A stretch of 64,000 nt of DNA from Bicyclus anynana (GCF_947172395.1 NC_069085.1:7906112-7970111), one strand, 5' to 3'; shown: positions 1 through 10,640, counted from the first letter of the stretch. The notes: generated by a model from the letters alone, not told the origin. A program made the numbers and translations.

Positions 1-735
1 GCAGGAATTTTCCGAACATACAATTGAGAACTTTGTTATATTACATAAGAACTAAAAATTAAATATTTTAATTTGTACTTTAAAGTGCTACACTTAGTCT
101 TTAAAATAACTATAATCAGCACCCAATACAACTTATTGAATAAAGCGTTAAGAATTACTAAACGAACGAGCTTTTATTTTCAGAAAAGGCCTACAATACC
201 TATATTGTTTTATGGTGCCTATATAACATTCAGTTAGACCATGGATCACTAAAAATAATTATTCTAAAAATTTAAATCTAAGCAAATGGATAAACTTTTA
301 AAAGCCAATCATAAAAGTTCAAGTTAGAGTCACTTTTAAAGGTAGCATCGATCTATTCCATCAGGTTTATCGGAGAGCAGTTAGAGTGGACAATAGGTTA
401 CATCTACCCACATCTTTATGGGTCAATAGGTAACTGTGAGCTCATCTGTAAAACCTGCTTTGATTATATTTATAAATCTCTGTCTATGGGTTAATCCGAG
501 ATTTTATACTACTTGTTTTGCGGCTAACTTCTTCAATAGAACTTAAAAGTCCTTTGAAAGCTTTTTTTATTAAAAGCGAAGATATGGCATTGGATTTTAC
601 ACATGAAAAAGGTAAAATAAGTTTAAGTTTAAGTTTAAAATGTTAAAATAATAAAACTGCAATAAAATAAGTAATAAAGGAAATGTCCAAGAAAAAATAA
701 TAAAAAACAAAACAAAACAAAAAGGTTACGTACGT
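1..735. other. AT-rich DNA, no gene recognised
   Basis: No open frame, RNA gene or repeat family was recognised. The only local structure is three head-to-tail copies of a GTTTAA unit at about 621-638. Confidence 0.5.
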
Positions 736-879
736 GTGCTAAGGAATTGTCTAAGGCCACAGTGTTGGCTGGAGGGCGTCAGCAACGCACCTCGCATTCT
801 AGCCTATGGCCATCGTCACGACAGTTCCACACAAAGTCTACAGACCCACCAGAGGTTCTACACAACGAAAGCGAAAATA

Positions 880-1360
880 AACACAGAATTGGAAGGACGC
901 GGACGGTGGAGCGGGCGCTGACCTGGCGCTGGCTTGTCAGGATCCAGAGAATCGGCGCGCGACTCCAGGGTCAGACCGAGGCACGCGCCAGAGAGTCCCA
1001 ATTCGCTAAGAAGGATCCTCATGCGGCCGAGCACATTGCACTCACTGCACGCGCACTCACTCACAGTCAATCGCTCGTAGGTGATCGCGAAGGGGCGCGC
1101 GGAAGTATACGCGCTGGCGGACGGTCGGTGCGATACTGAGGCCGCCGCCGCCGAGGCTGGTGGCTATATCGCGGCGCCTGACGTCACGGCCGCGACGTCA
1201 TAGTGGTGACGTCACTAACGGTACCTCCCACAGTCCGCCCGCCGCCTCGTGCCTCGCCGCCCGCCCGAACCTGCGCTAACGGCATCGCTAGTACGGAGCT
1301 TTCGTACGCCCGCGCCGCTACCTCTGCCTCAGCCACCGTCGTCCGCTACGTTCCATGGGC
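880..1360. promoter_or_regulatory. CpG-rich promoter-like island
   Basis: This block stands out from AT-rich surroundings by its high G+C content and very frequent CpG (runs such as GCCGCCGCCGCCG at 1141 and many GCGCGC). It carries a cluster of CREB/ATF sites and a good minus-strand core promoter (next entry). Short open frames cross it on both strands, but most begin at non-ATG codons and none resembles a protein, so 5'UTR or promoter DNA fits better than coding sequence. On the minus strand several GTGAGT splice-donor-like hexamers lie at about 1034-1064, which would suit a short untranslated first exon. No downstream exon could be tied to it. The call rests on composition and motifs only. 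Confidence 0.55.
1135..1214 (-). promoter_or_regulatory. TATA/Inr core promoter with three CREs at 14-bp spacing
   Basis: Read on the minus strand, an insect initiator TCAGT has its A at 1137. An ATATAG box sits about 27-32 bases upstream (1164-1169), the canonical spacing. A GTATAC near +28 matches the DPE loosely. Just upstream are three CREB/ATF sites, TGACGTCA (1179-1186), CGACGTCA (1193-1200) and TGACGTCA (1207-1214), whose starts are exactly 14 bases apart. Spaced CREs next to a TATA/Inr pair are strong evidence of a real promoter. The gene it would drive lies to the left and is not identified. Confidence 0.5.
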
Positions 1361-1430
1361 TTCCATCTATCACGTTTTCACGGTCAAACATTTGTGCCGA
1401 TCTATATTGTATGGGGTTTGTTATCACCTG

Positions 1431-1906
1431 TATTAAAATTATCTTTAAATACTTACCTGCTATTACTAAATTGTTGATAGGCGAAAGCTTTCCTATTTTT
1501 GGTTAATTAATGTTTAACATAATTTCCTATTAAAATGTAATAAAGTAATAACAAATAGTTTTTTGAAATCTTTTAATTTTTCCTATAAAAGCATTTTGCC
1601 TGCTTTGCGATGCCTTAGGGCAACAAGCAAGCAATAGCGTTGTTTTTAATTACTGGGTCACTTGTTAAGAATTTTCTTTAAAGCTCTTATAGAAAATACT
1701 AGAACTCCACTCTCGAGTTTTCCGCAACATTTATTAATATTGCGAGCACTTATAACGAATCTTAGTGGATACATTCGTTTTAATTAGTTTTTACTTATGG
1801 ACTCCGGTTAATTAGAGCTTTTTATACGAATTGTACTTCAATGAAAGTAATAAATAAGTTTGCTTTATCTAATTGCATAATATTTAAAAAAAAATGTAAT
1901 CTATAA
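1431..1906. other. AT-rich DNA, no gene recognised
   Basis: No open frame, RNA gene or recognised repeat. Confidence 0.45.
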
Positions 1907-2206
1907 AAAAGAGCTTAAGGTGCTGATAGACTTGAGCATTCACTTGAAATAAGCATTCGTGCGAATCACAGAAAAATACGAGAATATTTTAGCGAGCATT
2001 CTATAGAGCGTTCTGGCGAACATTCTAGCGAGCAGATTTGCTTGACAAAATCGAGCGTTCGCTAGAATTCTCAGGATATTCGTAGCAATATTTGGCTCTG
2101 TGCTGGGCTCGGCTCGTTGTTATTCGACAAATATAAAAACGGCGAATGCTCGATGTTCTATTACAAGTAATTGCTCAAGTTTATCAGCACCTTTATAAGC
2201 TCTTTA
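1907..2206. mobile_element. MITE-like element with about 32-bp terminal inverted repeats
   Basis: The left end (about 1909-1938) contains AAGGTGCTGATAGACTTGAG and the right end (2172-2206) is its reverse complement with one substitution and a short insertion. The interior is rich in self-complementary GCGAGCATTC / GCTAGAATTC words. At 300 bp with no coding capacity it fits a non-autonomous DNA transposon. The target duplication is unclear, so no superfamily is assigned. Confidence 0.6.
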
Positions 2207-2635
2207 AGGAGATCGATTTTCTAAATTTCTAAAATTCACATAATATCCTTGTTTGCGGGCATCAACCTAAGTATTGTTTTTTTAGGCAGAGGTTTCCTTT
2301 ACTTATAACATTGAAGGAATTTCAAACCACTAAGCTGTTTTAAAACAAAGTTGTGTGAGGTGGATGATTTTCTCACCTACTTATTCATGGAATAACTATT
2401 ACTATATAACAAATATAAGTGATTATGATTATAGCTTTAAAATGCATTATGATGTTACCAGTCTAGTGAACCAGGTAGGAAAAGTGATGTTTTTCCATTT
2501 TTTGTGTCAGACCCTGACTCTTAACAGATCTGAACCACAATTATATCAGGCATTAAGCTTTGAACTTTTACTTACTACTTTGTCTATGTCAGTTAACTAA
2601 GCCTTTTAAGTAAGCCATAAAAAAGATGTTTTTTT
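2207..2635. other. No gene recognised
   Basis: AT-rich. A frame of 81 codons crosses it but begins at a non-ATG codon and resembles nothing known. Confidence 0.45.
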
Positions 2636-2950
2636 ACGGTTTCCGTGGCGCAGTGGTATGCGCGGTGGATTTACAAGACGGAGGTCCTGGGTTCGATCTC
2701 GAGGTTTTCTTAATTGGTCCCGGTCTGGATAATAGGAGGTTTTGGCCGCTGCTAGTTATCACCCTATTGGCAAAGACGTACCGTCAAGCGATTTAGCGAT
2801 GCCGCGTAAAAACCGAAAGGGGTGTTGACTTTCACCCTCCTCCTAACAAGTTAACCCGTGTCCAACGTAGATTGCATCATCACTACCATCAGGTGAGATT
2901 GTCAAGATTGTGAAGTCAAGGGCTAACTTGTAAAGAATAAAAAGAAAAAA
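2636..2950 (+). mobile_element. tRNA-derived SINE, family A
   Basis: The head has pol III boxes: an A box around GTGGCGCAGTGGTATGCG and a B box at GGGTTCGATCTC. The body carries the family signatures ACGTACCGTCAAGCGATTTA and CCGAAAGGGGTG, then CTAACTTGTAAAGAATAAAA and an A-rich tail. The same body recurs at 10201, 15711, 51000, 51652, 60457 (-) and 37021 (-). The copy is diverged and lacks some body bases after the B box. Confidence 0.85.
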
Positions 2951-3248
2951 CTATGTGTCAGCTCCGACGCACGAATGGAGTTCACTCTTTCAGATCGACT
3001 GTCTAAATAGGTGTATGTTGCCCCGCAGCATACACTATGTACGTCTCAATACTGAAGCCTGGAAAGTGAAAGATGTGCAGAATAGGTTGCGCACAAAAAC
3101 GTAACGATGTCATTCGTTCATCGAATTTTACTGCCGATATTTTTTTCCTACCGGGGACTATATATATGAATTTATTACTGACATCTGTGAGAATTTAAGT
3201 AGTCATAGTATACCTGTAGCTACTTAAATACTTAACTTATGCTTACGT

Positions 3249-3536
3249 CGTCGTTATCAACCCATGTTCGGCTCACTGCTGAGCTCGAGTCTCCTCTCAG
3301 AATGAGAGGGGCTAGGCCAATAATCCACCACGCTGGCCCAATGCGGATTCGCAGATAATTAAGAAAATTCTCTGGTATGCAGATTTCCTCACGATATTTT
3401 CCTTCACCGTTTGAGACGTGATATTTAATTTCTTAATATGCACACAACTGAAAAGTTGGAGGTGCATGCCCCGGACCGGATTCGCACCCTTCGGAATTGG
3501 AGGCAGAGGTCAAATCCACTGGGCTATCACGGCTCA
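3249..3536 (-). mobile_element. tRNA-derived SINE, family B
   Basis: Read on the minus strand it runs from a head with a degraded B box through CCGGTCCGGGGCATGCACCT, CCAACTTTTCAGTTGTGTGC and GAAGGAAAATATCGTGAGGA to CTCGAGCTCAGCAGTGAGCC and a GACGACG-type end. Other copies lie at 35512 (-), 43579 (+), 50033 (-), 62895 (+) and a fragment at 13735 (-). Confidence 0.85.
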
Positions 3537-3540
3537 TAAT

Positions 3541-3760
3541 GGATCTTCACATAATGATTTGCAGCCTAATAATTCCGAGCTACATAGATGCACTAGTTTC
3601 GAAGCGAGACAAATGCAGCGGTGACGCGCGCGGTGCCGAAGCGTCCGTCGCATCCCGCTCCCATTCGTGTAGACTCTTCCGCATTGAAACGACACGTCGT
3701 CACACCAGGATATCTATAGGGCTAGCGTACAGCCCAGATCGAATGCACTAGTATGCTATT
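3541..3760. other. GC-richer unexplained segment
   Basis: A CpG-containing patch (GACGCGCGCGGTGCCGAAGC near 3622) follows directly on the SINE. Short frames only; no motif grammar or repeat family identified. Confidence 0.3.
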
Positions 3761-3957
3761 TCTAGACTAACTGCCTCTTGGTCTATCGGCTACGTTATTT
3801 GACTTCGGATCATTAGTCTCTGGTTTTGAGTCTTTGGATCCCTTCATTATTATACGGTGGCACTTCCTTTTGCATCTTTATACTCACCCTTACCCATTAT
3901 TAGGCTTCATCATTTTGAAGAACTACTAACTATAAAGTGACTCTAACAGTTACGCCG

Positions 3958-4031
3958 AGAAACGCACATACAAACACACACACACACGTACAAACACACT
4001 CACACACACACAAACACCCACACGCATACAT
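3958..4031. repeat. CA-rich simple sequence
   Basis: An interrupted (CA)n tract, with CACACACACACAC runs broken by GT and AA. The small open frames over it are artefacts of the repeat. The flanks 3761-3957 and 4032-4259 hold nothing recognised. Confidence 0.8.
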
Positions 4032-4259
4032 ACTTTCATACATAATTACATACAGATGTGAAGTTTGGCTTTGGAAGAGTAAAGCACTATTATGCCCAAT
4101 AGAAGGTTTCAACAATGAAATGAATAAAAAACTTATAATCAATAAAGATTTTGTATTTTTTTGTATTATGGCCATCAAAGACTTTCAGGTGTTCAGTTGT
4201 TATCTAGCGGTTCCATATTACTCGCAAACACTACAAAACACTATTAAGATTTATAAAAA

Positions 4260-4536
4260 AATTCAAGCCTCCAGCTGCGGGGCATTTGATTGTCCAAGCA
4301 ACTGATGGTCAGGGCTCCAGAGTGAGGGACCTCCTCACAATACGCACCGTCTCAAGAATCGCTGCCTTCTGTATCCGACTCTTCATCCAACAGTTGAGCG
4401 AAAGCGAAAGCTTCTTAAGGTGTTGGTCGAAACTTTTCGCTATAAGTCCATTGACTGAAACAACTATCGGAACAATAATAGTTGACTCAACATTCCACAT
4501 GACGGTAATCTCGTGAGCAAGGTCGAAGTATTTTCA
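4260..4536 (-). pseudogene. LINE ORF 3' end fragment
   Basis: The minus strand encodes about 75 residues ending in a stop at 4309-4311. It reads KYFDLAHEITVMWN, then IVPIVVSVNGLIAKSFD, KAAILETVRIVRR and SLTLEP. This segment (VPIVVSVNGLI..KSLDQHL, then ETARIVRRFL.L.P) is the well-known C-terminal end of a non-LTR retrotransposon polyprotein that is abundant in lepidopteran genomes. The frame closes with a TGA after KYFD.. on the 5' side, and no RT or endonuclease sequence remains, so it is a dead 3' fragment including some 3'UTR. The family name is from memory and unchecked. Confidence 0.65.
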
Positions 4537-4553
4537 TATTTTTTCCTTTTCGG

Positions 4554-4627
4554 CTTTAACCAGATTATTGGACGATAAACATATTATTTTAACTTTAACC
4601 AGAATATTGGACGATAAACAAATTATT
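4554..4627. repeat. 39-bp tandem duplication
   Basis: A unit containing CTTTAACCAGA.TATTGGACG occurs at 4554 and again at 4593 with two or three differences. It adjoins the LINE fragment. Confidence 0.8.
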
Positions 4628-5504
4628 GACTTTATTTAAATATTACGAGTTTATAAGATGGTAATAGTGAATGTAATAGTAAGACATACCTTATCGTTCC
4701 TTTTTATCAATGACCTTTTTGTTGTTGTTGTTCACCTTGACAAAAGCCTATTGGATCCCTAGCCGTGGTCAGAGGGCAAATGTTGTATCATTGGCCGCCG
4801 GAAATGGCAATGTCGACATTGTTTGGGCTTTAAAATCTCAGCAGCACTTGTGTCAATAGTAATTGATTTTTGTGACTCATTTTTAGTTGGTTACACACAT
4901 GGTCTATACATTCTAAAGTATGAGTATATCTAGAATTCAAGTACGTGCTTAGCTGGAAACCAGCCTCTCAACTTTGTATACTTAGTACACTTTGTGTGTG
5001 GATCTTAAATGTTTAATTTATTTGTAATGATTTCATGTGTACATAGTATATTTATTGGTATTTGATTGGACATCCTATTAGTAAAAGATCCGGCATTATA
5101 AATATATACCCTCATCTGTGATTTATTAGTGATAACAAATAAATGCTAGATAATATGTACACGTTGCGACCAAAGACAGTTTTCATACATAATCTAGGAA
5201 ACCATGAACTAGATCGTAGGCAACTTACTAGTAATACAGTTAAATTAAGCATTATGTAAGTTTTCATTTGACATATTAGACGACTAAATAACTGATGAGA
5301 GTATTTAATTTATATAGCATTAATTAACTCTTCATATATGGCAACCCCACAGTTGCAGTGTGAAAGCAAGCAACCTTTACGTTTTACGATTTTTGTTAAT
5401 ATAGCAAAGAGGGAAGTAGAATAAATACATTTCTTAAAAAAACCTCATTTAATAGTCAATTGCAATATTTCAATGTGAATATTTTCTATCGTTTATTTCT
5501 TATC
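4628..5504. other. No gene recognised
   Basis: AT-rich. A patch of more mixed composition at about 4740-4850 (GGCCGCCGGAAATGGCAATG) could be an old element remnant, but no family was recognised. Confidence 0.4.
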
Positions 5505-5690
5505 ACTACATAGTATAAAACAAAGTCGCTTTCTCTGTCTCTGTATCCCTGTGTATGCTTATATCTTTAAAATTACGCAACGGATTTTGATGCGGTTTTT
5601 TTTTAAATAGATAGAGTGATTAAAGAGGAAGGTTTATATGTATAATAACATACATTAAATACTAGAAAAATACTGTTATTTTTGAGGTGT
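5505..5690 (+). repeat. Interspersed repeat (AAAGTCGCTTTCTCTGTCTC family)
   Basis: Contains CTCTGTATCCCTGTGTATGC, ACGCAACGGATTTTGATGCG and AGAGGAAGGTTTATATGTAT in order, a module I recognise as a common lepidopteran interspersed repeat of unresolved class. No coding capacity. Confidence 0.6.
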
Positions 5691-5814
5691 ATGGCAAACG
5701 CAGGCTGAACTCTACGAGAATGAAGGTAATATTCCTTACGCTGGATCTCGTACTATACAGAGAGCATTATATAGACCACAGAACATAGAAAACGCTAAAG
5801 CTAACCATCTGCCT

Positions 5815-6112
5815 CGTTGGTCCAGTGGTTAATCTATGTGGTTTCGGATTACGAGGTCCTGGATTCTAGTCCGGGGTCTATGTAATGTATTCTGAGTTAC
5901 TCGTTCATGAAATTTTCATTAGGTAATAATCTTCAACCCGTAGTTGAGAAGTTGGTGGTGTGCCCTTGTGCTTCGAAGAGCATGTTAAGCCGTCGGTCAT
6001 GGTTTTTATCATTAATATCTTATAGTGGTCGTTAGGATTTTGACATTATCACCCTTAGCTCGCTAGCCCGCATTAGAGCAGCGTGGTTGGTAAAGCCCTG
6101 TGATGGGCCGTA
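5815..6112 (+). mobile_element. tRNA-derived SINE, family C
   Basis: Head: CCTCGTTGGTCCAGTGGTTA (A box), then ACGAGGTCCTGGATTCTAGT (B-box-like). The body ends near AGCGTGGTTGGTAAAGCCCT. Related heads in reverse orientation occur near 50762, 39615 and 56765. Confidence 0.7.
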
Positions 6113-7010
6113 AAATTATGTTGATAATTATCAAATATCAAATGATCAAATAATATTGTTAATAATCGCTTGAACACGATATAATTTGGTAAATACTCAT
6201 GTATGTGTGGCTTAGAATTGAACACGTTTGCATGACAATACCTATTCACTATTTAATAGATTACTGAAGTTCTAAGAATCAGAAAACAAACCGCGGCAGG
6301 CATTTTCAGATCCTAGCCATGCGTATGAGAAAATAAGATGGTAAAATGTTATTGTAATATATGTTGGTTCAAAGCTCCATGCTTATAGGTGTACCATTGC
6401 CATTTGCTGAGCTTTTCTTACTAAGCTAAGTAAAGGCTATATCAAACCTAATAGTAGCGTATAATTCGGGATTCGTCTAACATATACTCACAAAAGTGTA
6501 ATAACACAAATATTGATTTTTAAATACAAACTTTTTAAAAGAAAACGTAAAGTAAAATTAAAAAGCTTCAGGCGCTGAAATATGGGGATTTCTTTATCGA
6601 ATTGATGGTAATTAATAATTAAATTGAACGTTTTAAAGTTTGTGTCTCGATTATTTTTTCTTACAGGCAGTTTCAGTAGCATTTTACGGCTCTTCAGTTA
6701 CACCCATGCTTACAAAATATACTAGCCCAAGTTTGTTTTTTACATTTTGCTATCAGAGTTCTATACTCTATATCTTGGCTCCATTATCAGACCAGCTTTA
6801 TGTACGTAAATATATACAATTCCAACTGAATTGGATGTGAAAAGATGGTTCTAATTCAGCAAGCAGCAGCATAGTAACTTCGGCAATTTAAATAAAAGCT
6901 TGTATGAATAGTTGTTTCTATAATGGTTTATCTTTTGATGTAGCAAAGTTTACGTTAAGTTAAGTTATACGTATAAGTATATACAATATACATTGGGTTA
7001 TTTAGAATGA
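6113..7010. other. No gene recognised
   Basis: AT-rich; only short non-ATG frames. No repeat family identified. Confidence 0.45.
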
Positions 7011-7014
7011 TAAA

Positions 7015-7165
7015 GGGGCAAGAGTGTGACACAGAAAACCGTTTACCATAACCTTTGCTTAATCCGGATTCAAATCCGATCCAGTCCTAAGTTCGATCCC
7101 GATATGTTGGACTATTGTTGTACCCAATCCTAGCACAGAGTTCAGCTTGGAGCGAAAACTTCTTA
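7015..7165 (+). mobile_element. SINE family E fragment
   Basis: The right part (CTATTGTTGTACCCAATCCT and following) matches the body of the inverted SINE pair at 59497 and 59868. The left part has a tRNA-like AAGTTCGATCCCG B box but is otherwise diverged. Confidence 0.5.
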
Positions 7166-7349
7166 CCTAAATATTATCAGTCAACTTCAACGGCCCACAA
7201 AGCCAGGCCTTCCTCCAGAAAGGAGATATTGAGCTCAAGTGAAGTTCACCAAGCTGCTGACGGGATAGCAGTACGGTCATGTATAATTATTTCGTTCCTG
7301 GGTCCATGGACTAAACGTTGTAAAGTTGAAATAAGTATGTTCTTTATAG

Positions 7350-7554
7350 GTAGGTACAGAGGGTTGTTTTCTTCCGCGCTGTGTCCGCAACTCCGCATTC
7401 AGCACGTTGCATATATTTACGGCGGCTACGATTGGTCGCATGCCCTAGTACTATTTGCTGCTCGCTCGGCGGGCAAACGTCCAGTTATTCTAATTTTACT
7501 TATAATCGATGCCGTCGCAACGCCGCCTCGCGACAAAAGACTCATCACGGATAG
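7350..7554 (+). other. Candidate exon (acceptor and donor present)
   Basis: A CpG-rich 205-base block follows a pyrimidine-ended acceptor (TTCTTTATAG, AG at 7348-7349) and ends at a near-perfect donor, ATAG|GTGAGT, with GT at 7555. One frame stays open through it and closes only with the TGA inside the donor, giving 68 residues with no recognisable domain. It also has an inverted CCAAT (ATTGG) near 7432, so a promoter with an untranslated first exon ending at 7554 is equally possible. The composition differs sharply from its AT-rich flanks. No partner exon was found. Confidence 0.3.
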
Positions 7555-7559
7555 GTGAG

Positions 7560-8335
7560 TGTTGGCAACATACCTAGACTTTAGATAGACATAAGAGAGA
7601 TTGATTGCCTGATTAGGAGCTAAAGATATTCTATAATACTTGGGGAAAAATAGAAAAGTTAGATTTCTCGTTTATAAAAACTGTCTAAGCGCGTATCGAG
7701 TCTTGCGTAGTGACGGGTCCGCAGTTGTAACTTGTACGTCACTGTTTCACTCACTCACTGAAAAATAGTTGTTTCTAGTTAATCAACTATGACTTTATAT
7801 CCTTACTAAGCTGTTACAGTGTGTGTTACTTTTAATTTCATTATAGTACTTTTGTGATTTTTTACGTATCCACAAATAACCGTTTAGCTGGCAAAGGGAG
7901 GAAAGACCTACATATGTAGAGGAAGCACTCTAAAAACATTTTTCAAGGTTATATTTTACGTCTTTAGTTACGTCGACGTACACTATGCTAAATTACAACT
8001 TATATGTACTTAAGTAAACTTTAAGGAAACTATTATTTAGTATATTGAATACGGAATCCTGAAAATAAAGCAAAGTATAATATAATTACTACTTTTTTTC
8101 ATCTTTGATCCTCGGAGGTTTTTAAAAATTAACGCCATGTGTAGGTACGTTATGTCTATGAGCTTAATCATTGGAGATATGCTACTAAATATCATTGATG
8201 TCATTCCAAGAATCAGCATTATAAAATGTAGTGTCCTTATGTCCAATTAAATTATAGCGAATAAACTGGCTAATCAACTCAACACCACGACACCTTTACA
8301 CCTTATATAATAACAATAATATATAAAGAGTTATT
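7560..8335. other. No gene recognised
   Basis: AT-rich; short frames only. Confidence 0.45.
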
Positions 8336-9931
8336 AATAAGCAATGCATACCGGCCGATATCAATTCTGCCAGTACTTGCTAAACTTTTTGAACGTATAG
8401 TGCATGATAACATTTATCCATTATTACACAACACTATTATTCCACAGCAACATGGATTTGTACATAAACGTTCGACAGTAACTAACCTTCTTGTATTTAC
8501 CTCGCAGCTATTTGAAAATATTGACAATAACAAACAAACAGATAGCATTTACACAGACTTTCAGAAGGCTTTTGATAGAGTGGACCATAAACGGCTACTT
8601 GAAAAATTGGCATATAACGGTATACGTGGTGATCTGTGGCGATGGTTCAAATCGTACATAACAAATCGCACTCAAACAGTAATTATTAGTGGTTTTAGCT
8701 CAAAGACGGTTGTGATCACTTCTGGCGTACCTCAAGGATCAATATTAGGACCGCTTTTGTTTATTTTATTCATAAACGATATTCATAAATGCTTCAAATA
8801 TAGTAACTTTCTTCTTTATGCAGATGATCTTAAAATATTTAAAACTATAGAAACACCAGATGATCACTCCCTTCTACAGGCAGATTTAAATAGTTTCACG
8901 GCATACTGTTCTGAAAATAAATTAAGCTTAAGTTTAAATAAATGTAAACATATAATTTTTACTAAAAAAAAGAATATTAGCAATGTAACGTACTCACTTG
9001 ATAGTGTTAGCCTTGAAAAGGTTGACAGTATTAAGGACTTGGGAATAACGTTGGATTGTAAATTACATTTTGATATACATGTTCAAAACATAATTAATAA
9101 AGCATATAGAATGTATGGTTTTGTAATGAGAGCAAGTAATGGTTTTAAAAGAACTGCAACGTATTTACATTTATACAAATCACTAATTCGTTCTCAATTA
9201 GAATACGGTGTTTGTATTTGGAATCCGTTTTATGATAAATATGTAAAGAGCCTAGAGACAGTTCAAAAAAAATTTCTACGCAGGATGCACTATAAATGTA
9301 CTCGGAGTTACCTTTCTTATAACCAACTTCTTGAAAAATATGATATACTAGGCTTAAAGTGTAGACGAAAGCAACTCGAAGTCATGCTCTTGTATGATTT
9401 ATGTAATAACAAGTACGATTGTGTAGCCCTAACGCGCAAAATTTGTTACAAAGTACCACTCAGGGCTCGAATGCGAAGTGTTCGAACGCATCAGCTCTTT
9501 GCTACCACCAACTGCCGTACAAATGCGGGCAAACGTTCTCCATTATATAGAATGACGCAATCCTACAATGAGTTCTTCAATAATATTGATATTTTTTCTA
9601 CACGTGTAGGTACCTTCAAGAGGTTGGTTATAAAACGGTTAAAGAGTTTATAGCTATTAGTTAATTAATAATTTAGTTTTAGTCTTTTCTTCCATCTATT
9701 TTTTTTTATTCACTTTTTATTTTTTATTTTAATTTTTTTTCAAAATTTGTTTGTAATAATTTTATATAAAATATTTAGGTGCGTAGTAGTCTACTTTATA
9801 GTATTGTAATCTGTGGTTTTCGAAGCTGGTGTCATAGTTATTATTTTTATTTATATTACTATTATCATAATATGATTATGTACTATGATGTTGTTTGTAA
9901 GCCCTCAATAAAATAAAATAAAAAATAAAAA
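8336..9931 (+). mobile_element. 5'-truncated non-LTR retrotransposon (Jockey/CR1 group)
   Basis: The element starts abruptly inside the RT domain and runs through the end of the ORF at 9653, a short T-rich 3'UTR, and an AATAAA-type A-rich tail at 9907-9931. The endonuclease and ORF1 are missing, which is typical of incomplete reverse transcription. The left boundary is placed where RT-like sequence begins and could be off by tens of bases. The group assignment is by motif appearance only. Confidence 0.8.
8349..9653 (+). CDS. Partial reverse transcriptase ORF of a LINE
   Basis: About 434 residues of an RT, open to a TAG stop. There is no genuine ATG start, since the frame enters through truncated upstream sequence (RPISILPVLAKLFERIV). 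RT motifs occur in order: HGFVHKRSTVTNLL, motif A YTDFQKAFDRVDH with the catalytic Asp, motif B SGVPQGSILGPLL, and motif C LLYADDLKIF with the Asp pair (YADD codons at 8817-8828). Then come a thumb-like KDLGITLDCKLHFD and a C-terminal region ending VGTFKRLVIKRL. In an intact element the enzyme would copy the element RNA at a nicked genomic target. Here the endonuclease and the start of RT are absent, so the copy should be inactive. The absence of frameshifts suggests a fairly young insertion. Confidence 0.85.
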   Translation, partial: YRPISILPVLAKLFERIVHDNIYPLLHNTIIPQQHGFVHKRSTVTNLLVFTSQLFENIDNNKQTDSIYTDFQKAFDRVDHKRLLEKLAYNGIRGDLWRWFKSYITNRTQTVIISGFSSKTVVITSGVPQGSILGPLLFILFINDIHKCFKYSNFLLYADDLKIFKTIETPDDHSLLQADLNSFTAYCSENKLSLSLNKCKHIIFTKKKNISNVTYSLDSVSLEKVDSIKDLGITLDCKLHFDIHVQNIINKAYRMYGFVMRASNGFKRTATYLHLYKSLIRSQLEYGVCIWNPFYDKYVKSLETVQKKFLRRMHYKCTRSYLSYNQLLEKYDILGLKCRRKQLEVMLLYDLCNNKYDCVALTRKICYKVPLRARMRSVRTHQLFATTNCRTNAGKRSPLYRMTQSYNEFFNNIDIFSTRVGTFKRLVIKRLKSL

Positions 9932-10009
9932 TGCATTAAACTTTAGAGCTTTATTTTTAATTCACGTGTTGTATGTAAAATATTGGTTTTTTACAATCAC
10001 TTTTTTTGC

Positions 10010-10185
10010 AATAGGTATATGTTTGCGCTTGACTACAATTAAGCCTGATGGAAAGCATTAATGCGGTCTAAGTTGGAGCGCGATTACCTAGACGATGCCT
10101 ATTCACTCTTGCATTGAAGGTGTTTAAATTATAAGTGTCAGGTGTCTTGCTGTTCTATGGTAGAAAGGAGAAAAGAGTAAGTACA
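10010..10185 (+). repeat. SINE-like interspersed repeat fragment
   Basis: TTGCGCTTGACTACAATTAA, AAGTTGGAGCGCGATTACCT and GATGCCTATTCACTCTTGCA form a module shared in part with 13040-13155 (TTTGACTACAATCACACCTG and GTCTTGCTGTTCTGTG). No head or tail recognised. Confidence 0.5.
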
Positions 10186-10200
10186 CTGCACAATTGTAGG

Positions 10201-10446
10201 TAGGTTTTTGCTGGTGGGGCTTCGGCCGTGGCTAGTTAGAGAAAAAAAAATAGCTACAACCCTACCTACAAAGACGTACCGCCAAACGAATTAGCGTTCC
10301 GGTATGATGTCGTGTAGAAACCGAAAGGGGTGTGGATTTTCATCCTCCTCCTAGCAAGTTAGCCCGCTTCTATCTTAGATTGCATCATAACTTGCCATCA
10401 GGTTAGATTGTAGTGAAGGACTAACTTGTAAAGAACAAAAAAAAGT
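10201..10446 (+). mobile_element. SINE family A, 5'-truncated
   Basis: Lacks the tRNA head. It begins at the TAGGTTTTTGCTGGTGGGGC point of the body and continues through GACGTACCGCCAAACGAATT, CCGAAAGGGGTGTGG and CTAACTTGTAAAGAACAAAA to an A-rich end. Confidence 0.8.
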
Positions 10447-10534
10447 TACATGTTCTTTTACCTTTTATAATGCGATTATTATTCTTCTCTGTTTCTATTA
10501 CTGTGTGATTTACCGACGCGTACTTGTACACCTA

Positions 10535-10640
10535 CATATTAGCTGAGCCCCGCGGTTTCACCCACGTAGATACATTTCTGTAGGAATAAAAAGTTGCCAG
10601 GTTGAAATTCGTTTTCATAATACCGACATAATATTTGTTA
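10535..10640 (-). repeat. CCGCGGTTTCACCC-type repeat fragment
   Basis: GAGCCCCGCGGTTTCACCCA read on the other strand gives a GGGTGAAACCGCGGGGCTC end, the terminal module of an interspersed repeat common in Lepidoptera. It is truncated to about 100 bp. Confidence 0.45.

Noticed and set aside
3958..4178. Cys/Val-rich minus-strand peptide (82 codons)
   Set aside because: Translation of the CA/TG microsatellite; no real start or secretory gene structure supported.
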